64,000 nucleotides of DNA. Source: Luteipulveratus flavus (lineage in GTDB: Bacteria > Actinomycetota > Actinomycetes > Actinomycetales > Dermatophilaceae). The notes beneath the pieces are model-generated. The model had not been told where the DNA came from, did no database searches, and saw only the letters and a program-made list of their open reading frames with translations. The stretch is taken from assembly GCF_029080175.1 (NCBI RefSeq), contig NZ_JARFJC010000045.1; one strand, written 5' to 3'. Within the stretch, counting starts at the first letter, position 1; the number at the start of each line of letters is the position of its first letter. The position numbers and the translations under genes are program-made. Below, piece by piece: positions 52,813 to 60,785 of the stretch.

Positions 52813-53943
52813 TCATGAGGGCCAGGCAGCTGCCGTGCCCGACAGGACCTGAGCCACTTGGCGATGCGTACCCGAGTCCGCTTCGTCGCGAACCGAGATC
52901 GTGGAGCGTTCGACTCTCACAGCGTCCGCCACGTGTGAATCCGGGAGCCAAAGAAGATCCCCGGCGCTGATCCACGGACCGCCCTCATCTTCGTTAAGCA
53001 GGTATTCAATGTACGGGCCATTTCCGGGAAACTCGACCTGCGAAACCGAGACCATAAGCGGGGGGCCATAGCAAACAAGCTCCCCAAAGACATCTGCTAG
53101 CACGAGCTCCAGGAGTCGTACCACGCCCATGAACGCACTCGCGTACGCTGCCGCCTCGCCTGAAAGGTCGTCGACAGAATGAAGAGTTTCATACTCGCGA
53201 AATTCCGCCCTGCGCAGAGCCAACGTAGGCTCATAGTGATCAACAGCCTCGGGCACCAGCCGATCTCGCAATGTCCGCTTGGCCGTGCCAAGCTGTTCCC
53301 TGTCAGACCCGGTGAGTGCGGCACCTGAGCGAGCGAACTCCCGGTACTCGCTGGAATCCTCAAGTGCGCGTGCGACCCCACGGGCGGCGCTCTCTAAACC
53401 ACGACCATCGTCAATTCTGAGAATCTCCGCTACACGCTGCGGACTGTCCAGAAACTGGAGGCCAATCGAGCGCTCAAGATCTGGCCACACAAAGTGAGCG
53501 GTGAACTCGAATGTCGTCAGTGACGTTCCTCTCGCGAGTTGCGGTACTCGCAACATCGGATAGCCGTACAGTCGTGACCGAAACCACGCCATCGAACTTC
53601 GATGTGCAGCTTCGACCCGCTCCGCAGCGGACAACCAGGAGCGCATATCAACCTCGTCGACATTCGCGATGCCGAATCGTTCCGCTTGCTGCAAACAGAT
53701 CGGCACGCGGGAGCCGAGCATCAACGGATGAAGCATCCCACCGAAACCCGCAACTAGATTCTGCAACGCCGTCGCAACGCCGCCGTTTTCGTTCGACTCA
53801 TCTGCGCGGCGGGCCGTTTTTGGCAGCTGGCTGCTCATGTCGCGTACTACCGGAGACTTACGCCAAACTTCCGCGAGAAACCAGACAGCTTCCCACAGTT
53901 CTTTAGACACCGTCCCACTGTCAGCAAGATTGCCCGCCACCAT
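52813..53943 (-). CDS. Unknown protein, last gene of the cargo operon
   Basis: This 376-residue soluble protein has no signal, membrane segment or known motif that I can see. It is acidic and largely helical; near residue 125 it reads RLYGYPMLRVPQLARGTS, and near the C terminus GPPLMVSVSQVEFPGNGPYI. The start is 7 bases after the NACHT protein's stop, and its ribosome site (AGGAG) overlaps that stop codon, so they are coupled. It is likely to act with the nuclease-NACHT protein as an effector, sensor or inhibitor. No family is recognised. Confidence 0.75.
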   Translation of the reverse strand: MVAGNLADSGTVSKELWEAVWFLAEVWRKSPVVRDMSSQLPKTARRADESNENGGVATALQNLVAGFGGMLHPLMLGSRVPICLQQAERFGIANVDEVDMRSWLSAAERVEAAHRSSMAWFRSRLYGYPMLRVPQLARGTSLTTFEFTAHFVWPDLERSIGLQFLDSPQRVAEILRIDDGRGLESAARGVARALEDSSEYREFARSGAALTGSDREQLGTAKRTLRDRLVPEAVDHYEPTLALRRAEFREYETLHSVDDLSGEAAAYASAFMGVVRLLELVLADVFGELVCYGPPLMVSVSQVEFPGNGPYIEYLLNEDEGGPWISAGDLLWLPDSHVADAVRVERSTISVRDEADSGTHRQVAQVLSGTAAAWPS

Positions 53944-53950
53944 GCTTCTC

Positions 53951-56596
53951 CTATATCCAGTTCCACTCCGTCAACGAATTGATCGCCTTTCGAACCTTCT
54001 CGTACGCCTCACTCCGTGAACCCCTCCCAAGCAGTACTCCGAGGTGAGTCCCTGGACCAATTTCGGATTCAGCCGCCTCCGACAGCGGTAGAGAGGATGC
54101 CGAGACATCAACGATCTCAGCAGGCCGATAGCGCACCATCCACGGATCGCTTGCAAAGAAACTCTCATCCGCCTCACCGACCATCGCAACCATACCTGTT
54201 TGGCCCACGGCTGCAGCCAACGTGTCGCGCGCGTTGCGCGGCGCGAGCCTCGCCACTGACTCCACGCAATGACGCCGAAACGACTGTGCATGATCTTCAA
54301 GTTTTTCCCGCGCCTCGTTAACGTCGTGACAGAGTCCAGCCGGAAGTTCCGGGGGCGACTGCAACTCCGCTTTTAACAAGGCAGCCCAAAGACGTACTGC
54401 CACCTTGGCGGGCCCCTCACCCCTAGAGCATACGACCGTTGGCTCTTCGAACAGGTTATCGGGGCCACGACCTTCAACCCAGGACGATTCCCGCGCGCCC
54501 GCCCTGGCAATAGCCCTATCCGCGTCTTGCCAAATCGTGACGCCGCCGTTGCCCAGGTCGGGAATGAGCCAGCCCAGCATCTCAGCGACCGCGTCTGGCG
54601 AACTCGCCTCAAGGGGCCTCTCATCGTGCTCAGACATTCTGACAAGCGAGAACGGAATATCCCGTGCAACACGGATCCACGCGTCGCTAGGGATTGATTT
54701 CATCTCGGCTGCGAACAGCAGACGCTGCTCGTCATTACTTGTCAGGATGGGCCGAAGACCCACAAGACCTTCGGCAAGGGCCCGGCCAGCCAAGTAGTCA
54801 GCGAACGAATCGTGCACGGGCGCGCGAACCTGGGTGCCTCCGATGCCTACGCTGATCTCGCTGACGATCCCACTTGACGCGAGCGATTCGCGAACATGTT
54901 GCACATCTAGGTGCACCCCTAATACTTGGACCGCGGCAGCTGCCTCCGAGAGCAGCCTCTCCCATTCGAAGCGGTTCGCATACCGGCGGCCTTCGTCCAG
55001 CAAACTGGAGTAGACAATGCCGAGCACGGACGCACCGACCTGGATGTCCGAGGTGTTTGCTCTCTGAGACATTCGGTCAATGGTCAACGAGTAGAGTGCG
55101 GGGCGATCACGTACCGATGCGCCGGCCATGACGAGTTGTAGGCCCAAGTCCAAAAGAAGAGGGTTCGATACGCCTCCTCCCAACCCAGACTTCAGTTGTG
55201 CTAGCACGCGTCGACACGTGTGCTCCGGGTCGATGGCAACTTCGACCATATCCGTTTCGCCCCTGAACTGTTCTTCTCGAGCATCCGAGCCAGAGCGGCC
55301 CGGAAACAAGCGCAGCCTGGCCTGCTGTTGCTGGCGACCTTCATCGAATGGGGCCAGGTAGATCCTCTGAACCTCGCGGGACGACGGCATTACTTCAGAG
55401 ATCGCTCCCATATCCCGGCCAACAAGGACTATCCGCGCTCCGGTGCCTCCCGCTACATGTGGCCGTATCTGATCCCTGAGCTGTCTTCGAACCGATTGAG
55501 GGACTTCAGAAACTCCATCGATCACAACAACGGCCGTTGGGTCATCGAGAATGCGGCGCCCCGCCGCGCTTGGGACATCATGTCCAAGCACAGCTGCGGC
55601 CCCATCGGCAATCAGCGAATCTACTCTCCCATTCAGATAGGCCTCCGCGTGGCATAGGATTACGGGTATCCTGCGTTTGGCGCCGAGAGAACGAAGAATT
55701 CCGACAGCTGTTGACTTCCCCGTCCCCGTCCGGCCAGCCAACAGGAGCGAGCTGTCGGTATCGAAGATCTCCTCCAGACTGACTTCGCGACTATCTGCCA
55801 TGCCTTGATCAGCCCATCTGAGAGCGGGTATGACGACCGCGTTCTCTGTGTGATCAATGATAGTTTCGAGATACTTCGTCGAAAGCGGATCCGGCCACCG
55901 GTACTCCGGAGGGATCGCGGTCAGGCCGCCCGCAACATCAAGGAGTGCTTGCCGCTCCAGGAGCCGCTTCTCAGGATCCGGGTCCGCCGATCGCATCGAA
56001 ATGAACCTGAACAGTCGATCAACGCAGGCACTGGCCTCGGAGTTTAGATCGGCCGCGGTTCGCGACGTAGGCAAGAGTGCCCGCACCTCCCGCTCGGCCT
56101 CGAGGATCAACTCCTCTACCCCCCCAGTGTCGCAGCGAACGTGCACCCGCGCCATCAGTTCTACCGCAGGATCATCCGGGCTCATATTCATAAGATCGGC
56201 GATTTCGTCGCACTCGCCTCTTCGGCAGGCGTCAAGTGCCGCGATCAGGGCAGATGCAGACGGGCCAGGTTCGGCATCGGTGACGATCTCGAACTGGGCC
56301 GATTTCGCCTCGTCGAGTTCCAGCCATCGCTCGATGATCGACCACAGCTCGCCTTTGCTCCACTTGTAGGGGTGCACGCGCGATTTCATCTGCATTGCTT
56401 TAGCAAGGAAAGTATCGCCGTCCTTCGGATCCTTGTCAACTGACTCCGGAGCTCGATAGATCTCGACGTCCATTACGTCTTTGATTCCCTCAACGCGTAG
56501 GCCGCACAACGAAGGATCAGCGAGCATATCAAGTGCAACCAAGATGGCGTGGGCGTGCTGGTAATTGATCCCACGAACTGTATCTACTCCACCCAC
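53951..56596 (-). CDS. Cap4/DUF4297-like nuclease domain fused to a NACHT-like STAND NTPase
   Basis: This is an 881-residue protein. Residues 1-90 fit the Cap4/DUF4297 PD-(D/E)xK type: R8-G9 with Y12-Q13, the pair E36 and D43 in LRVEGIKDVMDVEIY, and Q69-M-K71 for the QxK motif. Residues 284-295 carry a P-loop (GRTGTGKS, G288-S295), and TAVVVIDGVSEVP holds the Walker B D360 with the NACHT-like DGxxE. The C-terminal about 450 residues are helical and may be the sensor. Such architecture fits Avs/bNACHT-style defence proteins that cleave DNA after sensing phage proteins. The GTG start overlaps the PP2C gene by 13 bases with a ribosome site (TGAGGCGACGAA). Confidence 0.82.
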   Translation of the reverse strand: MGGVDTVRGINYQHAHAILVALDMLADPSLCGLRVEGIKDVMDVEIYRAPESVDKDPKDGDTFLAKAMQMKSRVHPYKWSKGELWSIIERWLELDEAKSAQFEIVTDAEPGPSASALIAALDACRRGECDEIADLMNMSPDDPAVELMARVHVRCDTGGVEELILEAEREVRALLPTSRTAADLNSEASACVDRLFRFISMRSADPDPEKRLLERQALLDVAGGLTAIPPEYRWPDPLSTKYLETIIDHTENAVVIPALRWADQGMADSREVSLEEIFDTDSSLLLAGRTGTGKSTAVGILRSLGAKRRIPVILCHAEAYLNGRVDSLIADGAAAVLGHDVPSAAGRRILDDPTAVVVIDGVSEVPQSVRRQLRDQIRPHVAGGTGARIVLVGRDMGAISEVMPSSREVQRIYLAPFDEGRQQQQARLRLFPGRSGSDAREEQFRGETDMVEVAIDPEHTCRRVLAQLKSGLGGGVSNPLLLDLGLQLVMAGASVRDRPALYSLTIDRMSQRANTSDIQVGASVLGIVYSSLLDEGRRYANRFEWERLLSEAAAAVQVLGVHLDVQHVRESLASSGIVSEISVGIGGTQVRAPVHDSFADYLAGRALAEGLVGLRPILTSNDEQRLLFAAEMKSIPSDAWIRVARDIPFSLVRMSEHDERPLEASSPDAVAEMLGWLIPDLGNGGVTIWQDADRAIARAGARESSWVEGRGPDNLFEEPTVVCSRGEGPAKVAVRLWAALLKAELQSPPELPAGLCHDVNEAREKLEDHAQSFRRHCVESVARLAPRNARDTLAAAVGQTGMVAMVGEADESFFASDPWMVRYRPAEIVDVSASSLPLSEAAESEIGPGTHLGVLLGRGSRSEAYEKVRKAINSLTEWNWI

Positions 56597-57435
56597 TTCG
56601 TCGCCTCACACCCGCCAGCGAATCGGGCCACTACCAGCGTTTTGTCATCATGGGGTTTGCTGCGCAAAAAGTGATGACCCTGCGGATCATTCAGCTCGAT
56701 CTCGAAAGTAGCCCGCAACGTTGCTTCCGCGCTGCGATCCGCCAACTCCCTCCATGTATGGGCAATTGCATACCTCTCGACCGCGGCCGCCGCGCCGTCT
56801 GTGGCTAGAATGATCGCCCGGACTTTTGGTGTCGTCACGATGTCTCGGAGGCCGTGCGCAGCGGCATCGGGCGTGCGACCTGCAATCCAGTAGCCACCCC
56901 GGCTGTTACGGGATTTCGCCTGCTCCACCTGGAGCTGAGCGAGAAGGTCCCGGTGCTGATCGTCGAAGCCGAGCCCATCGGCAAGCCTCTGCCTGTACGC
57001 GGCCCGAAGACCGGGCGCGACTTTTTCGATTCGGGCATCCGTGTGGACCGATTCCTCTGCGTCGGTGACTATGACGACGGTGCTGTCGCCGAGTACGTAG
57101 ACCTCGACCAGCTCGTCACTCCAACGCACCAGCGCAATCGTGCTCGTGGGGCACGACTCAGCGGACCCATTATGGAGGTGCGCAACCTCTCGGATGGAAT
57201 CGGCGACGAGGTCGGCCGTGTCATGATCGTGGCCACCTCCGAGGCGTCGCTCAAGCGCATCCGCGAGGTGCTCGGCATACCAACCACCGTCATGCTCTGG
57301 TTGTTCGCCAGAGAACGAAGAGGCGCCATCGAGTACTGCGGCGTAGCCGTCACCGACGACGTACCGGTCCTGGTTTTTGTCGCCGCCCGCGAGCGTCGCC
57401 GCGTCGACCGCTACGCGTGCTTGCGAGGTCCCCAC
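56584..57435 (-). CDS. PP2C-type Ser/Thr protein phosphatase
   Basis: This 283-residue PP2C-like protein keeps metal-binding residues: N21-Q-D23, D36-G37 in AVLDGASS, GDS at 116-118 in VYVLGDST, a TDG at 212-214 and D263-D264-K-T near the C terminus. GT of the classical GTT motif is replaced by TST. It has the GGYWIAG loop of small bacterial phosphatases (PF13672-like). It is therefore probably active, with Mn or Mg. The GTG start overlaps the regulator gene by 25 bases and a GGAG site precedes it. Being translated just before the nuclease-NACHT protein, it may control it by dephosphorylation, but no kinase is in the operon. Confidence 0.85.
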   Translation of the reverse strand: MGTSQARVAVDAATLAGGDKNQDRYVVGDGYAAVLDGASSFSGEQPEHDGGWYAEHLADALERRLGGGHDHDTADLVADSIREVAHLHNGSAESCPTSTIALVRWSDELVEVYVLGDSTVVIVTDAEESVHTDARIEKVAPGLRAAYRQRLADGLGFDDQHRDLLAQLQVEQAKSRNSRGGYWIAGRTPDAAAHGLRDIVTTPKVRAIILATDGAAAAVERYAIAHTWRELADRSAEATLRATFEIELNDPQGHHFLRSKPHDDKTLVVARFAGGCEATKWVE

Positions 57436-58229
57436 ATCGTCTCCGTCTCAATGACCTTGGTGCCGTCGAATCGCGCGCCGATGACCATCGAGAACGAGTC
57501 GGTACCGACCGCGTTGTAGATCTCCGGCAGGTGTCGCGCAAGGTGATCGACGGCCCCTAGCGAACCGCTCGCATGGACGCCGGCGATCACGAACAGCCGG
57601 TGCCCCCGATATGGCACGCGGCCCACGTACGCGAGGTCTCGCGTCGCGTCCCCGTTGTCCCATGGTGACTGGAATAGCGCGCCACTTGCCCGGTCCTTCA
57701 GGACCCAGGTAGCACCGTCGGCAGAGAACGTGACCAATGGATCCGCGCCAACGGCTTCGGCTGTGACTGGGGACGACTTCGGACCGCAGATGGCGATCGC
57801 ATCTGGCGGTGGATCCCACTGTCCTCCCACCGGGATGTGGAACGGCTCGACGTCGAGAGTTAGTGAGGTCAGGAGCTCGCCCATCCGTTCGGCCGCGGTG
57901 GCGTCCTCGACCGCGACGACTCCCCCGGCTCGGTCGCCCACTTTGCGTACGGGCACTGCGAGCGTGATCGGCCCTGCCCCGAAGAGCGCGCCCTCTGGGG
58001 CCGGACCTTGGTGTCGAACTTGGTGAACTCGCCCGCGGCTCAGGCCAGCGGCGTCCGCGATCTTGGCGTACGACCACCCGTCCGCGTGGAGTTCTTGCAC
58101 GAGCGATCGGCGCATGCGCGCCAACTCCGTCATCGTCCGCTGAGCGGCGGAAACGCCCTCCGTTGCGGCACGAAGGCGCTTCACGGGGTCAGCGATGCCC
58201 GCGATCCGCTCGACTTCGTTACGTGCCAT
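57411..58229 (-). CDS. HTH regulator with unnamed sensor-like C-terminal domain
   Basis: This 272-residue protein has a sigma-70 region 4-like HTH near residues 55-75 (DGWSYAKIADAAGLSRGR, then VHQV). It is followed by a linker and a C-terminal region of about 160 residues with the phrases IAICGPKSSPVTAEAV, WVLKDRASG and LFVIAGVHASGSLGAVDHL. The latter recall Rossmann-like nucleotide-binding domains, but I do not know a family name. The start at 58229 is chosen because longer versions run into the operator region; TAGACT is 8 bases upstream. It is first in the cargo operon and divergent from the conjugation genes. Confidence 0.72.
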   Translation of the reverse strand: MARNEVERIAGIADPVKRLRAATEGVSAAQRTMTELARMRRSLVQELHADGWSYAKIADAAGLSRGRVHQVRHQGPAPEGALFGAGPITLAVPVRKVGDRAGGVVAVEDATAAERMGELLTSLTLDVEPFHIPVGGQWDPPPDAIAICGPKSSPVTAEAVGADPLVTFSADGATWVLKDRASGALFQSPWDNGDATRDLAYVGRVPYRGHRLFVIAGVHASGSLGAVDHLARHLPEIYNAVGTDSFSMVIGARFDGTKVIETETMWGPRKHA

Positions 58230-58238
58230 GACACGTGA

Positions 58239-58385
58239 GTCTAGGCCCCTTGACGCGTGTGATACCGACCCGAACCGACACGGGGGTTCGTCTAGGGGTC
58301 TTGACAATGGGCTCCGACGACTCGACACTCTGCGTAGCCCCCTAGACAATGCCGCGCTCAAGTCGAACGTGAGTGTCTAGGGGTC
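58239..58385. promoter_or_regulatory. Divergent promoter region with four (G)TCTAGGGG-type motifs
   Basis: Copies lie at 58239-58250 (GTCTAGGCCCCT), 58290-58300 (GTCTAGGGGTC), 58338-58347 (CCCCCTAGAC, inverted) and 58375-58385 (GTCTAGGGGTC). The first covers the TAGACT hexamer of the HTH gene. A TTGACA -35-like box follows the second copy at 58301-58306, reading toward the conjugation genes. The pattern fits an operator array for the HTH protein, controlling cargo and transfer genes together. Confidence 0.7.
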
Positions 58386-58403
58386 AATACAGGAGGCCTC
58401 ATC

Positions 58404-58841
58404 ATGGCGATGCAGCGACGTATCAAGGTTCAGCACTCGGACGTCTACGGGGCCGGCGTGGCTCTGAAGGGGTCGATTGAGCCGGTGATCGACTTCGAGA
58501 AGTCGACCAAGGACAACAAGGTTCAGGCGGTCGACCTGAACGCGCGTGGAGAGGGCACCGGCCTGCTGATGTGGCAGGGCACGTTCGTGGACTTCGACGA
58601 GGAGGCGTCCAAGAAGGACACCGTCGTCACGGTCAAGTTCGCGGCGAAGGTCCGGCCGGTCCCGCCGGAGAACAAGTCCGGGTTCCCTTGGACGCCGGTG
58701 GAATTCGTCGGTCTGACGGCGCTGCCGTACGTGGATGACAACGGCAACCGTCCGCGCCTGGCGTGGTCGTTCCGTGCTGAGGGCATGGTCGCGCCGGGTG
58801 GCGCTGGTGCGGGTCGCGCTTCGAGCAAGGACGCGGCCTGA
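58404..58841 (+). CDS. Conserved AICE protein of unknown function, upstream of TraB
   Basis: This 145-residue soluble protein is beta-rich and has no membrane segment: VYGAGVALKGSIEPVIDFEKS, then TFVDFDEEASKKDTVVTVKF and the Gly/Ala-rich tail GGAGAGRASSKDAA. Similar small proteins sit before the translocase gene in other actinobacterial elements. The fold may be OB-like, suggesting nucleic-acid binding. It has a strong GGAGG site, and its stop overlaps the traB-like ATG by one base. Confidence 0.75.
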   Translation: MAMQRRIKVQHSDVYGAGVALKGSIEPVIDFEKSTKDNKVQAVDLNARGEGTGLLMWQGTFVDFDEEASKKDTVVTVKFAAKVRPVPPENKSGFPWTPVEFVGLTALPYVDDNGNRPRLAWSFRAEGMVAPGGAGAGRASSKDAA

Positions 58842-60424
58842 TGGCGGCAGTTGCGGGTTCGGCTCGGGTGCTGGCTTCGGCTGGTGCCCGGGCCGGGCAG
58901 GGCCTCGTCCCGGTGCTGTGGGCACTGGTTCGCGCCCTGGCCGTCGGCGCGGCACGGGTGGCCCGGTGGGGTGTGCGTCATCACCGTTGGTCGCGCTGGT
59001 TCGCGGCTGTCGCGGTGCTCGCGGTGGTGACCCGGCACTACGACATCGCGGCGCTCGTCATGGCTGCCTGCCTTCTGCCGGGGGTGGTCGCGGTCGCGTG
59101 GCAGGCCCGCTACCCGGTCGGGTATGAGCGGCTGGTCGCCGGGCCGCTGCGTCGCCGCTCCTGGAAGAAGGGCGCCCGGCGGGTGTGGGCGACGCTCGCC
59201 CGGGAGTCGGGCCTGTCGGTGCAGAAGCGGGTGAAGCGTCGCAGCTGGGGCGCCTCGCCGAAGTCGGGCCGGATCGAGGTCTCGTCCAGCGAGGTCGTCA
59301 CGACGTGGGTTGACCCGGCGCTGATGGACGTCGTGGCGCGGGGGAACCTGCTGACGCTGATGATTCAGTGCCGGATCGGTCAGACCCCGGATGACCTCGT
59401 GGCGGCAGTGCCGAAGTTCGCCGCCGCCCTCGGTGCGGTGTCGCACAAGGTGGTCCAGTGCTCCCCGTCGGTGATCGCGGTCGACCTGGTCATGGCCGAG
59501 CACCTCGCCACCGCACGGACTGCGTCCGCGCCGACCCCGGACCGGGTGCAGGTCGACGCGGTCGCCCTGGGTCGCCGGGAGGACGGGCAGCCGTGGCACA
59601 TGCCCCTGATCGGGCGCAGCACGCTGGTCGTCGGGTGCTCCGGCTCCGGTAAGGGCTCGGTGCTGTGGGGCCTGTGCGCGGGCCTGGCCCCGGCGGTGCG
59701 CTCCGATGTGGTCCGGCTGTACGGGATCGACCTGAAGGCCGGCCTCGAGGTCGGGATGGGCGCGGCCCTGTTCACCACGACCGCCTACACCCATACCGAC
59801 GCCCTGGCCGTGATGCGGCGGCTCGTGACCATCATCGAGGAGCGGGGCGCGGTCATGCTGGGCAAGTCCCGGCTGCACGAACCGCGCCCGGGTGACCCGC
59901 TGCACGTGCTGGTCATCGACGAGCTGGCCGCGCTGACCGCGTATGAGACGGACGCCAAGGCCAAGGCCGAAGCGGTGCAGCTGCTCTCCCGGCTGCTGTC
60001 CCAGGGCCGCGCCCTGGGGGTGCTCGTCGTTGGGTTCATCCAGGACCCGAACAAGGAGACGATCAAGGCGCGCGACCTGTTCACGCAGACGCTCGCGCTG
60101 CGGCTGAAGACCGCCGAGGAAACCCGCATGGTCCTCGGTGAGGGCATGGCCGCGAAGGCTCCCGCGCACAAGATCAGCCCGACCGCGCAGGGCATGGCGT
60201 GGCTCGTCGGGGATGACGGCACCGCTGAGCGGGTCCGGGCCGACTACTGGCCCGACGACCTCGTGCGGCACGTCGCGTCCGCCTACGCCACCACCGTCAC
60301 CGAGACGATCGAGGCCCCGGAGCAGGCCACCGGCACGACCGGACGCAAGCTGCGCGGGCCTCGTCAGCCTCGGGCACCGCGTCAGGCCCGTCCGCAGGTC
60401 GACGGCCAGGACGAGGCGGCGTGA
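58841..60424 (+). CDS. FtsK/SpoIIIE-type TraB-like DNA translocase
   Basis: This 527-residue protein has two hydrophobic segments around residues 50-90, a basic stretch, and the FtsK motor with Walker A GCSGSGKGS and Walker B HVLVIDELAAL, then VGFIQDPNKETIKARDLF. In AICEs such a single protein moves double-stranded DNA between mycelial or adjacent cells, unlike type IV secretion. The C-terminal 50 residues are Arg/Gln/Pro-rich and may bind clt-like DNA repeats; I could not pick these out. Its stop overlaps the next gene's start. Confidence 0.92.
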   Translation: MAAVAGSARVLASAGARAGQGLVPVLWALVRALAVGAARVARWGVRHHRWSRWFAAVAVLAVVTRHYDIAALVMAACLLPGVVAVAWQARYPVGYERLVAGPLRRRSWKKGARRVWATLARESGLSVQKRVKRRSWGASPKSGRIEVSSSEVVTTWVDPALMDVVARGNLLTLMIQCRIGQTPDDLVAAVPKFAAALGAVSHKVVQCSPSVIAVDLVMAEHLATARTASAPTPDRVQVDAVALGRREDGQPWHMPLIGRSTLVVGCSGSGKGSVLWGLCAGLAPAVRSDVVRLYGIDLKAGLEVGMGAALFTTTAYTHTDALAVMRRLVTIIEERGAVMLGKSRLHEPRPGDPLHVLVIDELAALTAYETDAKAKAEAVQLLSRLLSQGRALGVLVVGFIQDPNKETIKARDLFTQTLALRLKTAEETRMVLGEGMAAKAPAHKISPTAQGMAWLVGDDGTAERVRADYWPDDLVRHVASAYATTVTETIEAPEQATGTTGRKLRGPRQPRAPRQARPQVDGQDEAA

Positions 60425-60738
60425 TCATGGCCGCGCGGACCGATTCCGAGTGGATGACGTGGGCGTGCTGCGCCACCCGCCCTGACCTGCCGTGGACGAC
60501 CGACGCTGAGCACGTCTCCCCGTGGGACGCGCTGACTATGCGGCAGGTGTGTGCGTCCTGCCCGGTGCGGCTGGCGTGCCTGGCTCACGTGCAGGAGGTG
60601 CCTGAGTGTGGCGGCTGGTGGGCAGGTGCGGACCGTGACCCCAACGCCGTAACCCTCGCCGCCCCCGCCTGGGAGACCGCCCGCAACGGCGCCGCACAGG
60701 GCATCCTCCCGATGCTCGTGACCGGGGAGGCGGCATGA
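60421..60738 (+). CDS. WhiB-like iron-sulfur protein
   Basis: This 105-residue protein carries the four-cysteine WhiB set: a Cys pair in WACCATRPDLPW, then VCASCPVRLAC (C-x2-C-x5-C), and a GGWWAG turn in place of the usual GVWGG. WhiB proteins hold a 4Fe-4S cluster and regulate transcription by contacting sigma-70 region 4. The region before TraB and Rep in an AICE suggests control of transfer or replication. GTG at 60421 overlaps the traB-like stop; ATG at 60427 is the alternative start. Confidence 0.85.
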   Translation: MIMAARTDSEWMTWACCATRPDLPWTTDAEHVSPWDALTMRQVCASCPVRLACLAHVQEVPECGGWWAGADRDPNAVTLAAPAWETARNGAAQGILPMLVTGEAA

Positions 60739-60785
60739 ACGCCGACAAGCTGACGGCTGGGCGTGCCGGGACGGACGTCCTGTGA
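60735..60785 (+). CDS. 16-codon ORF coupled to the WhiB-like and rep genes
   Basis: ATG overlaps the WhiB-like stop (ATGA) and its TGA overlaps the rep GTG (GTGA). The product would be MNADKLTAGRAGTDVL. Its size and double overlap suggest that its translation couples the WhiB-like gene to rep, more than a protein function. It has no known family. Confidence 0.5.
   Translation: MNADKLTAGRAGTDVL

Noticed and set aside
58523..60271. 582-codon ORF on the minus strand
   Set aside because: It is antisense to the TraB-like gene, which has Walker motifs, correct overlaps and a ribosome context.
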